This document shows, piece after piece, positions 1 to 6,552 of a DNA stretch of 64,000 nucleotides (its first letter is position 1; the number at the start of each line of letters is the position of its first letter). The DNA comes from Mycolicibacterium neoaurum VKM Ac-1815D (GTDB taxonomy: Bacteria; Actinomycetota; Actinomycetes; Mycobacteriales; Mycobacteriaceae), in contig NC_023036.2 in the NCBI RefSeq assembly GCF_000317305.3, forward strand, positions 4,402,001 to 4,466,000, read 5' to 3'. A program made the translations under genes and the position numbers. The notes below the pieces were generated by a model. That model did not search any database. It saw only the letters and a program-made list of their open reading frames with translations, and had not been told where the DNA came from.

Positions 1-297
1 CTTGATGGCCTGCGGATCGTTGTCGGTCTGGCCGACCTTCGACGCGCCACCGGGCGAGCCGAGCTCACTGAAGAAGTCGGCGTTGCTCTGCGTGTAGCTG
101 CTCCACTGGTCGGGCACGTCATCTTCGTAGTAGATGGCCTCGACGGGGCACACCGGTTCGCAGGCGCCGCAGTCGACGCACTCGTCCGGGTGGATGTAGA
201 GCATCCGGCCACCCTCGTAGATGCAATCGACCGGGCACTCCTCGATGCACGCCTTGTCTTTGACGTCGACGCAGGGCTCGGCAATGACGTACGTCAC
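1..297 (-). CDS. fdxC: 7Fe/8Fe ferredoxin, 3' end outside the window
   Basis: Small iron-sulfur electron carrier of the cytosol. The 99 visible codons hold eight cysteines at about residues 9, 17, 21, 25, 40, 43, 46 and 50, including the CVDCGACEPVCP cluster motif typical of actinobacterial bacterial-type ferredoxins. The protein starts at GTG 297 behind GGAGAAACATCA; the usual family length is 107-114, so roughly 8-15 residues lie beyond base 1. Family assignment to FdxC rather than FdxA rests on the TYVIAEPCVD start and on the neighbours (PadR and fadH divergent), which match the Rv1177 locus as I remember it. Electron partners cannot be told from the sequence. Confidence 0.93.
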   Translation of the reverse strand, partial: MTYVIAEPCVDVKDKACIEECPVDCIYEGGRMLYIHPDECVDCGACEPVCPVEAIYYEDDVPDQWSSYTQSNADFFSELGSPGGASKVGQTDNDPQAIK

Positions 298-515
298 TGA
301 TGTTTCTCCTGTCCAGTGGGCTGCTGGTCCGGGTTTCAGTACTGGGTGGGCACGCTCAGCGAACGCCCGCGGGCCAGTATGAACGGCCCGTAACTGGACG
401 TGCGTCTCAGTGTGCCCTAACTTCACACGCCACCCTCACCGCGGCGGCGCGCGGTTACTGATACTAGACGTCGCACATACAGAAGGCCTAGTCACCACGC
501 GCAGCATTGCGGCTC

Positions 516-529
516 TGCAACTTGTTGCA
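516..529. promoter_or_regulatory. Candidate operator dyad upstream of the PadR gene
   Basis: Perfect inverted repeat TGCAAC-TT-GTTGCA, 31 nt before the PadR start in the 263-nt divergent region with fdxC. Position and symmetry suit autoregulation by the PadR protein, but the binding protein is inferred. Confidence 0.4.
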
Positions 530-560
530 TAGAACCACCGGTACCGTCTAGCCTTCGCTC

Positions 561-1118
561 ATGGCTTTGCCGCACGCCATCCTCGTCTCGCTGTGCGAAC
601 AGGTGGGTTCGGGCTACGAGCTGGCCCACCGCTTCGACCGCTCCATCGGGTACTTCTGGTCGGCCTCACATCAGCAGATCTATCGGTCGCTGCGCACCAT
701 GGAGTCCGAGGGGTGGGTGCAGGTCCGCGAGGTCGCGCAGCGCGGTCGCCCGGACAAGAAGGTGTACTCGGTGACCCCGGCGGGCCGGGCCGAGCTGGCG
801 CATTGGATCGCCGCGCCACTGTCCGGACGGGGCTCGACCGTGGCGGACAACCGCACCCGCGACCTGGCGGTCAAGATCCGAGGCTGCGGCTACGGCGATA
901 TCGAGGCCGTCCGGGCGCAGGCGGTCGCGCTGCGTGCCGAGCGGGCGGCACTGCTGGACACCTACCGCGGTTTCGAGAAGCGCCAGTTCCCCGACCCGGC
1001 CCGGCTCACCGGCGCCGAGCTGCACCAGTACCTCGTCCTGCGCGGTGGTATCCGCGCCGAAGAGGGCGCCATCGAATGGTTGTCAGAAGTCGTGTCGGCA
1101 CTCGGAGGTGTGCAATGA
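561..1118 (+). CDS. PadR-family transcriptional regulator
   Basis: Predicted DNA-binding repressor of 185 residues. The N-terminal winged helix (about residues 1-80) carries the PadR pattern: an ILVSLCEQVGSGYELAHRF helix start, then HQQIYRSLRTMESEGWV and the wing GRPDKKVYSVTPAGRAEL. The remainder is the alpha-helical C-terminal (Vir_act_alpha_C-like) dimerisation region. Its TGA overlaps the fadH ATG by 4 nt (ATGA), so the two are translationally coupled and the regulator probably controls fadH and possibly itself. The same pairing is found at the Rv1176c-Rv1175c locus. The inducer is unknown. Confidence 0.92.
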   Translation: MALPHAILVSLCEQVGSGYELAHRFDRSIGYFWSASHQQIYRSLRTMESEGWVQVREVAQRGRPDKKVYSVTPAGRAELAHWIAAPLSGRGSTVADNRTRDLAVKIRGCGYGDIEAVRAQAVALRAERAALLDTYRGFEKRQFPDPARLTGAELHQYLVLRGGIRAEEGAIEWLSEVVSALGGVQ

Positions 1119-3163
1119 CGTATCCGAAAGCGACGTATCCGAAAGCGACGTATCCGAACCTGCTCTCGCCGTTGGATCTGGGCTTCACCACGCTGCGCAA
1201 CCGGGTGGTGATGGGCTCCATGCACACCGGCCTGGAGGATCGTGCCCGCGATACCGACCGGCTGGCCGCCTACTTCGCCGAACGCGCCCGTGGCGGGGTC
1301 GGCCTGATCATCACCGGCGGGTACGCCCCGAACCGCACGGGGTGGCTGCTGCCGTTCGCCGCCGAGATGCGCTCGGAGTCCGATGCGCGCAGGCACCGGA
1401 AGATCACCGCGGCCGTACACGCCGAGGGCGGCAAGATCGCGCTGCAGATCCTGCACGCCGGACGCTATGCCTACCATCCGCTCTCGGTCAGTGCCTCCTC
1501 GATCAAGGCGCCCATCAACCCGTTCCGGCCGCGGGCATTGCGCAATGTCGAGGGCACCATCGGCGATTTCGTGCACGCCGCGCTGCTGGCGCGATCCGCA
1601 GGCTACGACGGCGTCGAGATCATGGGCAGCGAGGGTTACCTGATCAACCAGTTCCTCGCGCCGCGTACCAACAAGCGCACCGACGCCTGGGGTGGGACGC
1701 CGGAGAAACGGCGACGTTTCGCCGTCGAGATCGTCCGCCGGGTGCGTGAGGCGGTGGGAGACGATTTCATCATCGTCTACCGGCTGTCGATGGCCGACTA
1801 TGTCTCCGACGGCCAGACCTGGGCGGAGATCGTGGCGCTGGCGACCGAGGTCGAGGAGGCCGGCGCGACGATCATCAACACCGGAATCGGTTGGCACGAG
1901 GCCCGGATCCCGACGATCGTCACCTCGGTGCCATCCGGGGCGTTCGCCGGCACCAGCAGCGCGCTGGCCGAACATGTCGGTGTCCCGGTGGTGGCGTCGA
2001 ACCGGATCAACATGCCCGAGGCGGCCGAGCAGATCCTCGCCGAGTCGCACGTGCAGTTGATCTCGATGGCGCGCCCGTTGCTCGCCGATCCGGACTGGGT
2101 GCGCAAGGCCGCCGAGGATGCCGCCGACCAGATCAACACCTGTATCGCCTGCAATCAGGCCTGCCTGGACCACGCGTTCGTGCACAAGACGGTGTCGTGT
2201 CTGCTCAATCCGCGGGCGGGGCATGAGACGACGCTGATCCTGGGACCGACCCGGCGGGCCCGCTCCGTCGCGGTCGTCGGAGCCGGACCGGCCGGGCTGT
2301 CGGCCGCGGTGAGCGCCGCGCAGCGTGGGCACCGTGTGACCCTCTTCGAGGCCGGGTCGACGATCGGTGGCCAGTTCGACCTCGCCCGGCGGGTGCCGGG
2401 CAAGGAGGAGTTCAACGAGACCGTGCGCTACTACACCCGGATGCTGGAGGTGCACGGTGTCGACGTGCGTCTGGGCGTGCGGGCGACGGTGGAGACACTG
2501 ACCGGATTCGACGATGTGGTGCTGGCCACCGGGGTGACCGCGCGTGTGCCGGGCATTCCCGGGATCGAGCATCCGATGGTGCTGACCTACGCCGAGGTGC
2601 TTGCGGGCGCACCGGTGGGCAACGCGGTGGCGGTGATCGGGGCCGGCGGGATCGGTTTCGACGTGAGCGAGTTCCTCGTCACCGACCAGTCCCCCACGCT
2701 CAACGTCAAGGAGTGGAAGGCCGAGTGGGGCGCACTCGATCCGTTCGAGGCGCCCGCGGTGCGCGGCGCGTTGACCACGCCGGTGCCGCTGCCGCCCGTG
2801 CGCCAGGTGTTCCTGTTGCAGCGCAGCAAGGGGCCCCAGGGCCGCGGGTTGGGCAAGACGTCGGGTTGGGTGCACCGCGCGTCGTTGAAAGCCAAAGGTG
2901 TCGAACAGCTCTCGGGCGTGAACTATGAGCGCATCGACGACGAGGGCCTGCACATCAGCTTCGGATCCGAGCATGTGCGACCTCGGGTGCTGGCCGTCGA
3001 CAATGTGGTGATCTGCGCCGGACAGGAATCTGTCCGCGATCTCGAGGACGGCCTGCGGGCACGCGGTGTCGAGCCGCACGTCATCGGCGGGGCGGCCGTG
3101 GCCTCGGAGTTGGATGCCAAGCGCGCGATCCGTCAGGGCACCGAACTCGCCGCCCGCCTCTGA
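1115..3163 (+). CDS. fadH: NADPH-dependent 2,4-dienoyl-CoA reductase
   Basis: Auxiliary beta-oxidation enzyme of 682 residues that reduces 2,4-dienoyl-CoA from unsaturated fatty acids. An N-terminal Old Yellow Enzyme TIM barrel (about 15-350) is followed by a [4Fe-4S] segment, CIACNQACLDHAF...C, then an FAD/NADPH-binding half with VVGAGPAGLSAA and VIGAGGIGFDVSEF. The start overlaps the PadR stop. Odd feature: the first codons are a tandem in-frame 15-nt repeat (unit ACGTATCCGAAAGCG, 1118-1157), so the protein begins with TYPKA twice and then TYPN. The tuberculosis protein, as I remember it, starts with a single copy (about 674 residues). The rest looks intact. Confidence 0.94.
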   Translation: MTYPKATYPKATYPNLLSPLDLGFTTLRNRVVMGSMHTGLEDRARDTDRLAAYFAERARGGVGLIITGGYAPNRTGWLLPFAAEMRSESDARRHRKITAAVHAEGGKIALQILHAGRYAYHPLSVSASSIKAPINPFRPRALRNVEGTIGDFVHAALLARSAGYDGVEIMGSEGYLINQFLAPRTNKRTDAWGGTPEKRRRFAVEIVRRVREAVGDDFIIVYRLSMADYVSDGQTWAEIVALATEVEEAGATIINTGIGWHEARIPTIVTSVPSGAFAGTSSALAEHVGVPVVASNRINMPEAAEQILAESHVQLISMARPLLADPDWVRKAAEDAADQINTCIACNQACLDHAFVHKTVSCLLNPRAGHETTLILGPTRRARSVAVVGAGPAGLSAAVSAAQRGHRVTLFEAGSTIGGQFDLARRVPGKEEFNETVRYYTRMLEVHGVDVRLGVRATVETLTGFDDVVLATGVTARVPGIPGIEHPMVLTYAEVLAGAPVGNAVAVIGAGGIGFDVSEFLVTDQSPTLNVKEWKAEWGALDPFEAPAVRGALTTPVPLPPVRQVFLLQRSKGPQGRGLGKTSGWVHRASLKAKGVEQLSGVNYERIDDEGLHISFGSEHVRPRVLAVDNVVICAGQESVRDLEDGLRARGVEPHVIGGAAVASELDAKRAIRQGTELAARL

Positions 3164-3173
3164 CTCCCGTTCC

Positions 3174-3238
3174 CCGCGAGCGTGCGTGTCTGCACCCTGA
3201 CACGCCGTGTCCAGCACAGAGTTTCCGCACGCTCGCGG
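3174..3238. terminator. Long inverted repeat between convergent genes
   Basis: A 13-bp perfect stem (CCGCGAGCGTGCG at 3174-3186, its complement at 3226-3238) encloses 39 nt that contain a nested GTGTC/GACAC hairpin (3186-3203). It lies between fadH and yceI, which converge. No U-tract follows, as is common in mycobacteria. It could be a bidirectional terminator or a dispersed palindromic repeat. Confidence 0.6.
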
Positions 3239-3244
3239 CAGGAA

Positions 3245-3787
3245 TCAGGCCTGCTTGAGGGCTTCGATCTCCAGGGTGACGGTCACCTTGTCGCCGACGA
3301 CGGCGCCGCCGGTCTCCAGCGGGGCGTCGAAGTCGATCCCGAAGTCCTTGCGGTTGAGCACCACCGATGCCTCGAACCCGGCGACCGCACCGTGGCCCAT
3401 ACCCGGGTTCACGCCGTTGAACTGAAGGTTCAGCGTCACCGGCTTGGTGACACCCTTGAGCGTGAAATCGCCGTCGACTACGTAATCGTCCCCGTCGGCG
3501 CGCACGCCGGTCGAGGTGAACGTGGCCGTCGGGAACTGCTCGGCGTCGAAGAAATCGGCCGCCTTCAGGTGCGCGTCACGCTGTTCGTTGCGGGTGTTGA
3601 TCGAGGCGATGTCGATCGTGGCGGTGACCGACGGCGTGCCATCCTCGGCGACGGTGATGGCGCCGGCAACCGAGTCGAAGGTGCCGCGCACCTTGCTGAC
3701 CATCAGGTGGCGGACCGAGAAGTTCACCGAGGAGTGCACGGGATCTATTGCCCAGGTCCCGGTGGTCAGGTCGGTGGCTGCGGTCAT
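3245..3787 (-). CDS. YceI-family lipid-binding-like protein
   Basis: Predicted 180-residue YceI-domain beta-barrel. It begins TGTWAIDPVHSSVNFSVRHL and continues through FTLKGVTKPVTLNLQFNG and a C-terminal strand ending VTVTLEIEALKQA; this is the usual YceI layout, with a hydrophobic pocket known to bind polyprenoid or amide-type lipids in other members. No signal peptide is visible, so it is probably cytosolic. The chosen start is ATG 3787; codons upstream lack homology-like character. It is 73 nt downstream of a 34-residue ORF and has its own palindromic operator candidate at 3845-3858, so it may be a separate transcription unit. The ligand is unknown. Confidence 0.9.
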   Translation of the reverse strand: MTAATDLTTGTWAIDPVHSSVNFSVRHLMVSKVRGTFDSVAGAITVAEDGTPSVTATIDIASINTRNEQRDAHLKAADFFDAEQFPTATFTSTGVRADGDDYVVDGDFTLKGVTKPVTLNLQFNGVNPGMGHGAVAGFEASVVLNRKDFGIDFDAPLETGGAVVGDKVTVTLEIEALKQA

Positions 3788-3844
3788 GATGTCGTCTCCT
3801 CGCGTCGTCGGGCCGGCTCTCCGGACACCTCTCAGGGAGATAAA

Positions 3845-3858
3845 CGGACCGCGGTCCG
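3845..3858. promoter_or_regulatory. Perfect 14-bp palindrome upstream of yceI
   Basis: CGGACCGCGGTCCG is fully self-complementary and is flanked by AT-rich TAAA and ATTTA, an operator-like arrangement typical of TetR-family sites. It lies 58 nt upstream of the yceI start and just after the preceding operon's last stop (3861). Confidence 0.45.
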
Positions 3859-3860
3859 AT

Positions 3861-3965
3861 TTAATTCCCCGCGGCCCGCAGCACGTAGGCCAGCAGGGAA
3901 AAGCGCTCGACCGGCCAATCCTGCGCATCGAGCGGAATCGTGGTCTGGAGCAGGATCCTGGCCAT
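3861..3965 (-). CDS. 34-residue ORF at the end of the sigma-factor operon
   Basis: Short ORF whose ATG lies 5 nt after the stop of the cupin gene. It encodes MARILLQTTIPLDAQDWPVE and 14 further residues, and ends at TAA. The spacing and coding-like composition suggest that it is translated with the operon. The sequence looks like the first strand and helix of a larger alpha/beta protein, so it could be the surviving 5' end of a deleted gene. No function can be named. The palindrome that follows its stop belongs to the yceI promoter region. Confidence 0.4.
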   Translation of the reverse strand: MARILLQTTIPLDAQDWPVERFSLLAYVLRAAGN

Positions 3966-3970
3966 CGTTC

Positions 3971-4432
3971 TCACTCCGTGACGCGCAAGTGCGCCCGGGC
4001 CGCCAACTCGTCGGTGTCGACGAGTACGAGCATCGGCGTTCCCGGCGTGCAGAACATCGTGACGAGAAACCGGCACGGGATATCGTCCCGGTTGTTGGCA
4101 TCGCTGTAGTGGATGACATCACCGCCGGGCTCCCAGAACGTCTCACCGGTTCGCACGACACGTGGCGCCGATCCCTCCAACTCGAACAGCACCTCCCCGT
4201 CGAGCACATAGCCGAAAGCGGGTCCGCCGGGGTGCTTGTGCGGCGGCGCCCCGGCACTGCCGGGCGGATACTCGATGACCACCGTCATGGCATGTGCGCC
4301 TTGCGCTATGGCCGGCGGTATCGCCTCACCCACCACGGTGAGGGCATCTTCCCAACCTGGGTCGTACTTCACGGTCACCTTCACTCCTCGGTAGTCATAA
4401 GGCAGCACCGCCGCCGGGTCACAGGGCGGCAC
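3971..4432 (-). CDS. Cupin-domain protein
   Basis: Predicted 153-residue single-domain cupin. Motif 1 is GAPPHKHPGGPAFGYVLDGE and motif 2 includes FWEPGGDVIHYSDAN, giving His residues that could hold a metal. It starts at GTG 4432 and overlaps the SDR stop by 14 nt, so it is translationally coupled to the sigma-factor operon. Cupins can be enzymes or small-molecule sensors; ChrR-type anti-sigma factors also carry cupin folds. This protein lacks the N-terminal zinc-binding anti-sigma domain, so a regulatory role is only a possibility. Confidence 0.85.
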   Translation of the reverse strand: MPPCDPAAVLPYDYRGVKVTVKYDPGWEDALTVVGEAIPPAIAQGAHAMTVVIEYPPGSAGAPPHKHPGGPAFGYVLDGEVLFELEGSAPRVVRTGETFWEPGGDVIHYSDANNRDDIPCRFLVTMFCTPGTPMLVLVDTDELAARAHLRVTE

Positions 4433-5135
4433 CGCCGCCGTCTACGTGCAGGGTCGAACCGGTGATGAAGCTCGATCGCGGCGAGGCGAGGAACAACACC
4501 GCCTGCGCGATCTCCATCGGGTCCGCGGTGCGGCCCAACGGCATCGAGCGACCCAACTCCTCATTGGAATCGCCCCACTCCGCCTGCACCCCTTCGGTTC
4601 TCGTCGGTCCCGGTGCCACACTGTTCACCCGGACGCCCGAGGCGCCGAATTCGACGGCCCAGGTACGGGTCAGCGACTCCACCGCCGCCTTCGACGCGCT
4701 GTATGCCGACGCCCGAGCGACGCCCTTGGTGGCGACCATCGTGGTGATGTTGACGATGCTGCCGCGGCCACGGTCCAGCATGCCGCGGACGATCCCCGCG
4801 GTGAGGAAATACAGTCCGCGGACATTGATGCCGAACGTCTCGTCGAAGGAGTCCGGATCTTGGTCGACGGTCAGCGCAGCCGGGAAGTACGCCGCGTTGT
4901 TGACCAGGATGTCGACCTCCCCCGCGGTCTGGATCAGATGCTCCACCCCACTGGACGCGCCGAGATCGGCTTGTACGAAATGCGCGCCCGACTGATCCGC
5001 TGCCGCCACACCGCGATCGGCGTCGCGCCCGGTGATGACGACGGCGGCACCGGCCTCGGCGAGTAGCCGTGCCGACGCCAGCCCGATACCCGCGGTGCCC
5101 CCGGTGACCAGTGCCCGTTGCCCTGCCAGTTCCAT
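4419..5135 (-). CDS. Short-chain dehydrogenase/reductase
   Basis: Classical SDR of 238 residues. It has the nucleotide motif TGGTAGIG near the N-terminus, an NNAA motif (VDILVNNAAYF) and the catalytic YSASK tetrad segment, with a C-terminal GSTLHVDGGG. The acidic residue expected after strand 2 is replaced by ITGRDAD, which suggests NADP(H) or NAD(H) without a clear preference. Its ATG shares one base with the stop of the upstream ECF sigma gene (TGATG), so it is cotranscribed and translationally coupled. The substrate is unknown. Confidence 0.92.
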   Translation of the reverse strand: MELAGQRALVTGGTAGIGLASARLLAEAGAAVVITGRDADRGVAAADQSGAHFVQADLGASSGVEHLIQTAGEVDILVNNAAYFPAALTVDQDPDSFDETFGINVRGLYFLTAGIVRGMLDRGRGSIVNITTMVATKGVARASAYSASKAAVESLTRTWAVEFGASGVRVNSVAPGPTRTEGVQAEWGDSNEELGRSMPLGRTADPMEIAQAVLFLASPRSSFITGSTLHVDGGGAAL

Positions 5136-5683
5136 CAGGCGACCTCCTGGTCGACCAGCGCCAGGCGAAGCCGTTGCCGGGCACGCGACGCGCGCGACAT
5201 CACCGTTCCCACCGGGATGTCCATGATCGCGGCGATCTCGGCGTAGGTGTAGCCCTCGACGAACGCGTAGAACAACACGTTGGTGAAGCCGTCCGGCAGT
5301 TCACCGAGCGCATCGCTGAGCTCGGGATGCGCCAGCGCGCTCAGCACCTCGGCCTCGGCCGACACATGGGCACCCGCACGTGCCAGCATCCGGTCGGTGA
5401 TCTCGTCGACCGGTGTCTCGGTGGGTCGACGTTGTTGGGCACGGTGGTTGCTGACCCACCGGTTGTACATGATCTTGAACAACCACGCCTTGAGGTTGGT
5501 TCCGGGCTGGAATCTCGGATACCCCGCGTAGGCGTGTAACAAGGTGTCCTGGAACAAATCCTCGGCGTCGGCCTCGGAGCGGGTCAACCGTCGGGCACCG
5601 CGTTGCAGCATCTCCAACAGCGGTCGGGTCTCCGCCGCAAAACGTACCGCGAGGTATGGGTCGGGTACCGATGTCAGTGTCAT
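5135..5683 (-). CDS. ECF-type RNA polymerase sigma factor
   Basis: Predicted extracytoplasmic-function sigma factor of 182 residues. Region 2 is visible as LTRSEADAEDLFQDTLLHAY and LKAWLFKIMYNRWVSNHR, region 4 as LPDGFTNVLFYAFVEGYTYA followed by EIAAIMDIPVGTVMSRASRAR. The start chosen is ATG 5681-5683 (MTLTSVPDP), 13 nt after the NmrA-like gene's stop. An upstream in-frame extension exists but is Arg/Pro-rich and unlike sigma region 1. No anti-sigma gene, no C-terminal SnoaL domain and no zinc-binding motif is present, so its control must differ from the SigH/RshA type. Downstream it is coupled to an SDR and a cupin. Confidence 0.92.
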   Translation of the reverse strand: MTLTSVPDPYLAVRFAAETRPLLEMLQRGARRLTRSEADAEDLFQDTLLHAYAGYPRFQPGTNLKAWLFKIMYNRWVSNHRAQQRRPTETPVDEITDRMLARAGAHVSAEAEVLSALAHPELSDALGELPDGFTNVLFYAFVEGYTYAEIAAIMDIPVGTVMSRASRARQRLRLALVDQEVA

Positions 5684-5696
5684 ATCGGCCGGCCCC

Positions 5697-6455
5697 CTAC
5701 CGGTGCACCGGCGCAAAATCGGCCAGCCAGTCGGCGAACCGGGTTCGGAAAACCGTCGCCTCGGCACCGGCAACCAGCGTGGTCTCCTCGAGCACCACCC
5801 CGAAGTAGGGCGCCGCGCGATCGGTGACGACCTCGCGGTCATCGTCGGTCGCCCGCAGCTGCAGGCTCACCAGCTCGTCGAGTCCGATGAGTTCCGGTCC
5901 GCACACCTCGATGATGGCGTCGGCGGGTGCACTGACCGCGACACCGGCCACCGCCGTCGCGACATCGTCGGCGGCCATCGGTCGGCTCGCCGCCGAGGTG
6001 ATCCGAACCGACCCACCCTGGGTGGCCGAATCCGCTATGCGGCTGACGAATTCGAAGAACTGGGTGGCCCGCACGATGGTGAAGGGAATCCCCCCGTCCC
6101 GAATCAACTTCTCCTGGGCCAATTTCGCGCGGAAGTAGCCGCTGTCCTGAAGACGGTCGGTCCCCACCACCGACAGTGCGACGTAATGCGAGACCCCCGC
6201 GGCCCTGCCTGCAGCGAGCAGGTTCTCACCGGCACGGGTGAAGAAGTCCAGCGCGGGCGCATCCTCGAAGGACGGCGAGTTGGCGACATCGACGATGACA
6301 TCGGCGCCGGTCAGCGCATCGGCCAACCCCGCGCCGGTCAGGATGTCGATCCCCGACGCCGGGGATGCCGACAGCACGTCGTGGCCCTGCCTGCGGAGTT
6401 CGGTGACCACCCGTGAGCCGATCAGCCCGGTGCCACCGATAACCACGATTTTCAC
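5697..6455 (-). CDS. NmrA-like NAD(P)-binding protein
   Basis: Atypical SDR of 252 residues. GTG 6455 is preferred because GGAGGAA lies 5 nt upstream and the protein then begins MKIVVIGGTGLIGSRVVTEL with the Rossmann motif at once. The body (GADVIVDVANSPSF, AAGVSHYVALSVVGTDRL, a Y-x3-K-like YFRAKLAQEK) resembles NmrA/NAD-dependent epimerase regulators and quinone-reductase-like proteins. It is the first gene of a probable operon with the ECF sigma factor (13 nt downstream). The function could be redox sensing or a small oxidoreduction; the sequence does not decide. Confidence 0.86.
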   Translation of the reverse strand: MKIVVIGGTGLIGSRVVTELRRQGHDVLSASPASGIDILTGAGLADALTGADVIVDVANSPSFEDAPALDFFTRAGENLLAAGRAAGVSHYVALSVVGTDRLQDSGYFRAKLAQEKLIRDGGIPFTIVRATQFFEFVSRIADSATQGGSVRITSAASRPMAADDVATAVAGVAVSAPADAIIEVCGPELIGLDELVSLQLRATDDDREVVTDRAAPYFGVVLEETTLVAGAEATVFRTRFADWLADFAPVHR

Positions 6456-6552
6456 AAGTTCCTCCAGTTCCGAGTATTTGTCCGGAACCAGACTGTCGCG
6501 ATGCGGTGGCGCACCGAGCCCTTGAAAGTCCGTAGTCTGCGCGACCACGTGG

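Noticed and set aside
1118..1157. Short tandem repeats as a possible CRISPR or mobile trace
   Set aside because: The unit is 15 nt, in frame and inside the fadH start; it is a microsatellite-like coding repeat, not spacers.
962..3217. Open reading frame of about 750 codons on the minus strand opposite fadH
   Set aside because: Codons are Arg/His/Gly-rich without motifs, as expected from the mirror frame of a high-GC gene; fadH on the plus strand is clear.
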